A stretch of 64,000 nucleotides of DNA from NCBI GenBank assembly GCA_900074885.1, contig FJUW01000009.1, forward strand, positions 496,001-560,000. The letters are read 5' to 3'. The notes beneath the pieces were generated by a model. It ran no database searches. It had not been told where the DNA came from and worked only from the letters and a program-made list of their open reading frames with translations. The translations under genes were made by a program, and so were the position numbers. Source of the DNA: Rhynchosporium graminicola. Taxonomy: Eukaryota > Ascomycota > Leotiomycetes > Helotiales > Ploettnerulaceae. Positions 56,737 to 64,000 of this stretch are shown here, piece after piece. Every line of letters starts with the position of its first letter. Position 1 is the stretch's first letter.

Positions 56737-57323
56737 ATGGAGAACCCCTACACTGAAGATTATACAGCGGTAGTGGAGGATTTTCTAAATCACTATGATT
56801 TGATGGTGAGTCAAATGCTTCGTCCAGAATATATGTTCTCAATAAGCTACCGTCAATTCAGCTCTACTTAACGTCTACCATCTCTGGCTAACAACTGTAG
56901 CACGCTGCGCCTCTAGCCTGGGCAACTGACCAGCTCTTCGGTGGCATCTATTTCGTCATCCTCACCCACAAAACCCTTTTCGACGGCTCCATCGAAGAAG
57001 TCAAAGCAGCTGGACAAGTCTTTGGTCGCGCCATCGTCGAAAACTACCCACAAATCCAAGATCGAATCCGCGGTGCCTTGGCAGACGTGATCATGATGAT
57101 CGATGATACGATCGCGCACGATGAGAGGCTGTATGAGAGCATTCGTGGCATCTTTGAGGCGCTCGATACCGAGTTTAAGATGCAGGATGAGGGACTTGAG
57201 AAGATCATCGCGGGGTGTGAGATGTTGGCCAAAAAGTACAAACTTACCCGAGACATGCGCACTGTGCGTCGACAGATCACTTTCTGGAGAGAGGTTTTGG
57301 ATGGTATGCAGGGAGGACACTGA
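56737..57323 (+). CDS. Helical hypothetical protein, 163 aa
   Basis: Exon 56737-56805 and exon 56901-57323, with a 95-nt intron (donor GTGAGT, acceptor CTGTAG, branch-like 'ctaacaac'), join phase 0 from ATG to TGA. The protein begins MENPYTEDYTAVVEDFLNHY, then has AAPLAWATDQLFGGIYFVIL, and long helices AAGQVFGRAIVENYPQIQDR, LADVIMMIDDTIAHDERLYE and GLEKIIAGCEMLAKKYKLTR, ending QITFWREVLDGMQGGH. There is no signal peptide; the early hydrophobic stretch is probably a buried helix. I do not recognise a family. Good codon-level coherence and clean splicing argue for a real gene. Confidence 0.65.
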
Positions 57324-58001
57324 TAGCCTGGTAATCTGGGGGGATTGGATAGATTACAGGAGTTATTTTTGAGCTTGGAACTATTTCCCGGATGAAAACC
57401 GGTGATACAGTGCAGATCACGTCAAAGAGCTTCGGAGAGCACCCTCACATCTCTTTGTACCTCTTGCCGTATCGAGTTGGTGCTGTGAATACTACCAAAC
57501 GAAGAAAAATTATCCTGCCTTTTCCCATTATACTTTCAGGAGAATGTGACTACTGTAAAGCATCTTCTTACGCCCTTCTACAGACAAGGCATTGACGATT
57601 GAAAGCTTGGTGTTGGTGTTCTCCATACACATTACAGAAAAATCTGAGAATGAAAGCACAAGACCAGGCACGTGAATTAAAGTTTCTTTGTGATGCTTTC
57701 TTTCCATACATAACGATTGCTAACCTCATACGAAACTCAAAAGGAAGCTAGTGCTTCTCTATGGTATCTTCTCAACAGTCCGGAATAGAAATAAACCTCA
57801 ATGTCGGTGTAATCAATCCACCACCACGAAACTAAGCACCAAGTGGCGCTATCCTGTTGCATTTAAAGACAATTTACTGACCTCGGGAGATCGTTCGTCA
57901 TACTCAGAGACTCCGTAACCCAAATCATCTATCCAGCATCAAAATCGTCATTATCCGCGTCGTTGCCCACCCAGCCCATTGGATTGCCCAGTAACTTCCA
58001 A
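57324..58001. other. Convergent intergenic region
   Basis: Lies between the helical protein and the end of the minus-strand coiled-coil gene. In the last about 75 bp (57929-58001), the minus strand in a shifted frame reads NWKLLGNPMGWVGNDADNDD; see the findings. Confidence 0.4.
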
Positions 58002-60816
58002 TTACGCACCATCGACCTTCTTCGTTCCGGCCCGTCGACGTGTTTCGCGTGGCGGACTCGTACCGTACATATCTTCATCCTCACCACCCTTATCCTTACG
58101 GATGTTTGGTATAGCCTTGACCTTCTTGGGAGAATCTGCGAAGATATCTGACGCGCTGACCGGAAATGATGGGTGTCCATTTTCCTCTGGCAGGTGGACT
58201 TCTTGGATTCGTGCGGGCATAACGCTAGTCGCATATGTCTTACGGCGCTTTGGGTCTTTAGCTGCCACTGTGCTTAGATCTGTGCTGGAACGCTTTGGAG
58301 GATTTGACAAAGATCCAAGGAGCGGAGGATTAGATGATATGAGCATTTCATGACCAGCAGTGGTGGTTGCAGCAGATGTTAGAGGAGTGATCGGAGCTGT
58401 TGCTTTGTGTCTCGAGACTAGATGCTCCTCATCGTATTGATCGAAGATACCGTGGCATTTCTGAGGAGACTCGTCATTTGGCACTTCTGTAGAGATCTGA
58501 GAGGTTTGCTGAACTGTACTCTGGCTTTCGTTAATCTGGCTTTCAGCTATCGGGAGTGGTGTGTGCACCTTTCTCACAAGATCCGGGCTTGTAGCTTCGC
58601 TCAAGGAGCTTGAAGTGTTGCGGCCCAATACTTTTAGAAGGTCACGGTCTGTGAGGAAACGATCTTCGGGCTGTCTATTGCTGTTAGCACAGCGCTGATC
58701 AATATGCTTGGTCAACATCTTAGAAGCTGCAACACCATCGACCTCTTTGCTCAGCTTGGCTAGCAGATGCAGGGTCTCTGCACTGGGAGAATGGCCTTCC
58801 GGAAGCATGTGCGAAGGTAGGACTCGCTGTGGAATATCATGCCACTATCATTGATTAGCATAGCGAAGATATGTTTTCTCAGTATTGGGATCAGGATTAA
58901 CAGAGGGAAGTGATCCCGATCTGAGATAATTTGAGAGTTTGAGAGCTGAAAAAGCGCTTACGTTCTGGTGTATAGTCATGAGCTCACGAATCTAACGCGT
59001 TTGTGGTCAGCAGGAGTATACATGGGAGAAAAGATCAAGTACCTTGCGATTAGAAGTTGACTCAGCTTGAGTACCTAATACATCGTCGAGACTAGACTCT
59101 AGCCCAAGTGAAAATTCTAGGTACGCAGTCTTTCTGCCACCCTTTCGAGCTAATTTTAGATACTCCTCGTGCTGTATCTCCAAGCTTTCCAGGTCGGATG
59201 TTGCTTGGCTTGATGATGCAGCTGTTGAGGGTATCGCGGCTTTCTTTTTCCCGGCCAGCACACCAAGTTCATATGATTCTGCTCTGACTTTGACGAGCTG
59301 TTCGAAGTGGGCCAGACGCAGAATACGGAGTTCTTCCTCCATAGCAGAACTTAGATCCTTCAACAGCCCCTCGTTCATGAACTGTCTACCTTCGATTCTC
59401 GCCAATGAAACTTTCTCATCGAGATCTTGTTCAAGCTGGATTATCTTCGCTCGAAGTCTCTCTGCCTCGATTTGCGATCTTTCCTTTCCACCTGCCAGAT
59501 CCCGCTCTAGCTGTGCTAACTTGGTTCGGAGTTTTTCACCCTCGCGCTGTAGAGGTAGCAAGTTACTCAAGGTTTTTCGATGTGCTTCGTGCTCAGCGTG
59601 CAGCTTTTGCTCCGAATTTTCTGTTGCCGCTCGAAGTCCATTTTGCGCTGATGTATGACGTGCTTCCCATTTGTACTTCAGCTCCTGGACCTGATCTTTA
59701 AGAAGACCATTCAGTATATTAGAGATCTGATCTTTGGCGCCTTCTATGCCCTTGAATGGCACTTGGATGAGTTTGGCTTGTTCCTCTTCCACAGAAACTA
59801 TGACAGGACTCGATGCAGGCACTACCACTGGACGGAGAACGTCTCTGGCTGGGCTCTGAAAGCTGGTTTTGTCCGAATTTGGCCGATTCGATGGCGTTGG
59901 ACTATCTGTTGAAGGCTTCTCAGAACCAAGTGTGTTCAAGCTTCTGTCAATTTCAGAAGGATCAACTTCTTCGACTTCAATCTTGGGCGATTTCAGGGCT
60001 TCTTGCAATCTTCGTTAGTAGTTATGCTTCTCAGCATAATGTATGCACTGACCAGTAGAATCGGGGTCGACATTGACAACGATCAGATGCTGTTTGTCCA
60101 AGGCTTCAAAGCAAGCTTGAATCTGACCCGAGTTCCATCTCGAAATGCCTCCTGTCTTGGCGGGGAAGTTAGGATATCCATCACTGAACTGCCACTTGTA
60201 AAGGTTCGGCGGCTTGGGATCTGACTTTCTAGGGTCAACCAACTTTGCCGAGCGAGGTATAAGTTGCCGGCCAATTGCGGTTTCTATGAATGTTTTAGTA
60301 CACTGCTGCCGTGGAGCTTAAAGTAGTAGGGCTGTGAGTTTACCAATCGTTGCAATCATTCGGTCTCTTAGTCTGTCAGGCAATCTGTGTTTTTTTGCGG
60401 AAGTCTTCTTGGGCATATCCCAGGCAGAGGACTCGCCAAGTATCTGCTTCTCTTCATCAAGCGCAACTGCGCGAACTCTTCCGTCGGTGAGACCTCGATA
60501 CAAATTCTCCAGAGCAGAATCTTCCCACTCGCTCGGTAGGCCGCCACCGTCCTTATATCGTTTAGTGGTTTGATGATGATCAAAGCTATAAGCTGAATCT
60601 TCATCGTCTTTGAATTTCCAGTTGATGTAGAATACATCCTTTTCATGATCTCCGATAGCTGATTTTTGTTGATTAGCAGCAAGGTAAAATCAAGCTCATT
60701 CAATATGTTTTCTAGGGATATCTACCTCGATCTCGCAACTCTTTCTGCATGTCTGCGATAACTTGTCGAAGTGTATTGATATTCATCGTGGTTGACTCAC
60801 GTGGTGGAGTTGCCAT
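58002..60816 (-). CDS. Coiled-coil, probably nuclear hypothetical protein, 822 aa
   Basis: Six exons (60816-60726, 60658-60344, 60283-60053, 60001-59043, 58991-58962, 58844-58002) join exactly; the fifth is 30 nt. The N-terminus (MATPPRESTTMNINTLRQVI) precedes two modules with aromatic strands: DVFYINWKFKDDEDSAYSFD and NLYKWQFSDGYPNFPAKTGG-ISRWNSGQIQACFEALDKQH. The centre (about residues 310-450) is a long coiled coil containing LQREGEKLRTKLAQLERDLA and LRAKIIQLEQDLDEKVSLAR. The C-terminal third is Ser/Thr/Pro-rich with basic clusters KDPKRRK and RETRRRAGTKK, likely nuclear signals. I cannot name a family; a chromatin or cell-division scaffold would fit the layout, but that is inference. The frame upstream of ATG 60816 extends only to a CTG, so that ATG was chosen. 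Confidence 0.78.
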
Positions 60817-63816
60817 CTTTTCATCAATCTTCGTGGTTGGTGTGCCCAGCGCGAACTCGTTGTTATGTGTTTTGTGATCGCGCAACCGGACTAGACCCTT
60901 TGCGCCAAGAATCGCGCAGTTGTGAAACACTACACGAAAATTTGAAGACAGCAATGACTTTTTTTTCTAGCGCCGTATGCCAGGAAAAACTTCAAATTTT
61001 CGACTTTGCTTGAATTTAAAGCGTTTTTTAGTAAGTCTCGCTCCCTCGTGTATGTTGTGTGTTGTTCTATTCTGTGTTGTGTTGTATCAGGAGTTGTGTC
61101 GCGAAGCCTTTTTGTTTTGCTCTGCGCGTACACGCTAGTGTTACCGAGCTTTCGTCGAGCAACATATTCATTGGAAATAAAAGTCAGCAGGTCAGCATAT
61201 CTGTGTCATGCATAAGAATGTGGACAGTGTCAGAAGACTAAACAAGTAAATAGAGCTTCAGCAGCCAATTCCTCATCGGATCAACCCTCAAGTTATGCTC
61301 GACAAAGTCCCCATCTGCCTTCTTTATGAAGATTCCCACACTACCAGCTGCCAGGTCAGATTGTCTCCGTGTTATTTATCCTCCTCCATAACTCTAAGAA
61401 TCTGGACTAGGGCCCGCCAGTTACCACCAGCACGTTCTAGAAGCGCAGAAGGACAAGGACCAGTCATCGAATCTTGCTTCTCTAGAATATATGTTGCCGC
61501 GTCTTCTGGATCCTTTGCTGAAAAGCGAAACAGCTCACCATACGGAGCCATCATTAGCGAGCCGATCTGGAACAATATTGGACTATGAAGTGGAGGCTTT
61601 TAGGCTCATATGGTAAGACCAACAACTGCGTCGAAGGATCACATGTCGACAGCCGTCCCTAAAGGTAATCCGAGCCAAGACTCGAGGCTGTAAAAATATT
61701 TCGGAAATCTTTTAACATCATAGAGGAGAAGCTTCCGTAGGTATACTCGTTGGATGTCTGAACGTTATTACGGGAGGTTGACAGTTCCATAGCATAATCG
61801 TCCAGTATGACGGATGCTTTTGAATTGTCAAAGTCGCATGCGAACTCAGAAAGGAGGATGTTTTGTAGCTCAATGTTTGGTGATCATTTTGCAACCTGTA
61901 GATGGCCGTAGAATATGATGGCATATTCTAACCTGTGTGAACAATATTCTTGGCATTTACAAAGACTAGTGCCTACAGACGCTAGCGAGGCACTATCTGC
62001 AATAGGATATGTCCAAATTCCTCCGTATGAACATACTTCGAAAATCTTCTTCCACGCAGCCTAGTGTGATGGAATGCAAGTAGTTGTAGGACCAATCAAT
62101 TGTCAAATGCGGTCATTTCTTGTGGCGTCCTAAAATGTTTCGTGTCGTTCAATAGTAAATAGTTGCTTAGCTGTCTATATTACAATGTCTTTCGGGGACC
62201 TGTGGCAGCTCAAGAATGATGAGAATACCAAGTATGCGGCTACTGACAAGTTAAACTGCGCATTCTCAATGCTGGCGACATAAACATGGTTAGTTCTTCG
62301 ATGTGCTGATTGAATGAGTCGTTAGGAGTTCCGCAGCACGACATATAGCCCGACTATATGTCGTGCGCTTTTCAGTTTAGCTATCAGTATATTGCACCAG
62401 TAAAATACTCCGTATTCTTGAGTTTCACAGTTTCGAAGCGTCCCAGAGTCTTAGTGTTGATAAATTCAGCAGAAGACAACTAAACGTCGTCCTTCTTAGG
62501 TTCGGCTAAATTGACGCTAGTGTTTTTTGAGCATGTCCGTCACAAATTTATACACTCGTGATCTAGCCTCAAATAGGTCTTCAGATTGATACTCTTTAAT
62601 TGGGTATTAACTAATGATAATCGAGGATGTATTAGATTAGAATGATAAATGACGAAATAAGCTATTTATCGCAAAAATAGTCCCGAGCAATAACGCCTCA
62701 TACGACTCTAATTTCACTAAATTCTTGGTCCAAATCACTGCCTGCAAATTGCCCAGTCCTGTTACTAAGAACCTCTCTCCCACTCTCCCTAATCAATTTC
62801 GTGACCAAGTATGAGTATTTCACTCTATGAAAAGTCTAAGCTTCTTCTTTAACTGCTTCAGTGCGAATATCGATCCCGCACACCCCCCTTTTTACCATAT
62901 TGAATGTGAGCAAAGAATCCAATTCTTTTACGATTACTATGCGCTACTAAATCCGAAGTCTGCGGCCGCGATTAATGAGTTAATTTAAGTTCAGCCGAGA
63001 GTAGTAAGTGGTGTTGAGATATTATTATATAGAACTTGTGGGTCTTGGACTAGGAGTCTGGTAGTAGGCTTTGAGATGATGTGCCTATGACGCTCCTGCT
63101 ACTGCTATTAACCTACAGCAGTTTATCATGTGTATCTATATCAATAGCCCTTTTGAGAAATTGAATTATACACCTGTAATACAGTTTTACATGTTCACTC
63201 TGTCAATACTAAAACTAGTAGATTTATACTGCGAAAATCACAAGACCAGCGTAACAAGGTTATGAGTGAAATATATAGGTAAACAATATTCGCTTAGACG
63301 TGTCAGGGGATTCAAGGCAGAGAAACGGAACCCATATTCCAGACCTTGAATCTTTCAAAGGTGACAAGAGTCCTAGGTTCCGTGTCTATCTCACTGTACA
63401 AAGTTTTGCACGAGAATATCCTACCTGATATAGTAGCTCGAAATGTATTAGAAGGTTCGATAGACTAACTCAAGCAGATTTCTGGTTATATCCACCAGGA
63501 AAGAGCGAAGAATAACAGATATTAAGATTCTTCTCTTCAAGTATTGATAGAATATTTGTAATTGCGAATAGTGAAACTGCATATTGATACCATGGGGTTT
63601 GTTGATATTTAGACCTTTAGCGATTACCCCTCCTCTTATCGGTGATTGGCACGCCACATCCCTGTCCGCCGCTAGGAGCGCCTATAGCACCAAATCATCT
63701 GAGGCTCCCCTCCACAACTCTAGCTGCCTATCATCTTCATCCCAGTACCATCCACATATTTCTCTGCCGCAACAGCACACAATACAGAACCTCCACATAT
63801 CACACACAAAAATAAG
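60817..63816. other. Intergenic, with one hairpin and no supported gene
   Basis: Left end: promoter of the coiled-coil gene. A 67-codon minus-strand frame at 61372-61575 (PYGELFRFSAKDPEDAATYI ... LLERAGGNWRALVQILRVME) has some coding character but no ATG and no partner exon; it may be a gene fragment. A perfect hairpin is at 62336-62366. The right end is the NEDD8 promoter and 5' leader. Confidence 0.4.
62336..62366. repeat. Perfect 13-bp inverted repeat
   Basis: Arm gcacgacatatag (62336-62348), a 5-nt loop cccga, then the exact complement ctatatgtcgtgc (62354-62366). It could form a cruciform or an RNA hairpin. No T-run follows and no gene ends here, so its role is unknown. Confidence 0.8.
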
Positions 63817-63882
63817 ATGTTGATCAAAGTCCGCACACTTACCGGAAAGGAGATCGAGCTAGACATCGAGCCTGATTACAAG
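63817..63882 (+). CDS. NEDD8/Rub1 ubiquitin-like modifier, first exon
   Basis: ATG 63817 encodes MLIKVRTLTGKEIELDIEPD followed by YK, then a GTACGT donor at 63883. This is the first beta hairpin of a ubiquitin-like fold, and the sequence matches the NEDD8/Rub1 branch (LIKV-x-TLTGKEIE-x-DIEP) more closely than ubiquitin itself. The mature protein is normally about 76 aa ending in Gly-Gly; it is conjugated to cullins to activate SCF-type ubiquitin ligases. The next exon is not in the remaining 118 bp, so the intron extends beyond the window. The F-box-like relics at 1.5 and 17 kb belong to the same pathway, but that is coincidental. Confidence 0.93.
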
Positions 63883-64000
63883 GTACGTTTGATAAATTAA
63901 GCCAGCACGACAACTTTAGCTGGACTAGGTCCGGCGGTGATGTTGACCCCTAATGTGTTGGTGAAATGAAGTGGCGAGTAATAGAATACCAAGCTGATTA

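Noticed and set aside
61372..61575. Minus-strand 67-codon frame as a full gene
   Set aside because: Begins with TTG, has no ATG and no connecting exon; at best a fragment.
62336..62366. Hairpin as a bacterial-type terminator
   Set aside because: Fungal genome, no U-tract and no adjoining gene end.

Overview
The window looks like the nuclear genome of a filamentous ascomycete (Pezizomycotina, probably Leotiomycetes). Genes are split by short 45-85 nt GT-AG introns with CTAAC-like branch sites. Families include Dal5-type and UNC93-type MFS transporters, a fungal IndA-PfkB fusion, an Alr1/Mnr2-type CorA transporter and a GPI-tailed secreted protein. One 12 kb block carries the TpA-rich, CpA-poor signature of repeat-induced point mutation (RIP). 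I derived exon models by eye, requiring frame continuity across every junction; most close exactly from ATG to stop.

Layout, 1-30.8 kb: the start of an SRPBCC-fold protein cut by the window edge (1-401, -); an F-box-like relic (1466-1963, +); a small secreted Cys-containing protein (3384-4088, -); a Dal5/ACS-type MFS permease (5465-7359, -); an acidic hypothetical protein (8727-9485, -); a bifunctional pseudouridine-catabolism enzyme (11443-14396, -) with a divergent GPI-type secreted protein (14905-15787, +); a gene-poor stretch with a second F-box relic (about 16.9-17.2 kb); a small coiled-coil protein (18291-18859, -); a membrane-anchored short-chain dehydrogenase (19524-20741, -); a probably damaged zinc-finger-like gene (23804-25772, +); an 87-aa protein (26624-26969, +); and an HHxxxDG acyltransferase (27832-29391, +).

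Layout, 30-39 kb: an unresolved small gene (30310-30827), a Pro-rich protein (32405-33150, +), the CorA transporter (33367-36136, -) and an UNC93-like transporter (37458-39033, -).

Layout, 39.3-51.4 kb: a tandem array of a degraded two-gene Tc1-family DNA transposon, with an assembly gap at 40660-41210. Its repeat period is exactly 3373 bp. Each full copy carries a minus-strand DD34E transposase relic and a convergent plus-strand frame of about 600 codons whose stops are all TAA or TAG. A 202-bp solo LTR flanked by ATAAC sits at the same place in two visible copies and is absent from the last. The outer halves of the array are diverged while the inner halves are nearly identical. This suggests an originally adjacent pair of elements underwent RIP, took an LTR insertion, and was then tandemly amplified.

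Layout, 51.4-64 kb: a MARVEL-like four-helix membrane protein (53619-54522, +, seven exons), a 163-aa helical protein (56737-57323, +), an 822-aa coiled-coil, probably nuclear protein (58002-60816, -), and the first exon of the ubiquitin-like modifier NEDD8/Rub1 (63817, +) running off the right edge.

The genes form no operon or obvious metabolic cluster. The only clear functional pairing is within the fused pseudouridine enzyme itself. The acyltransferase and the SDR could belong to secondary metabolism, but no backbone synthase is visible.
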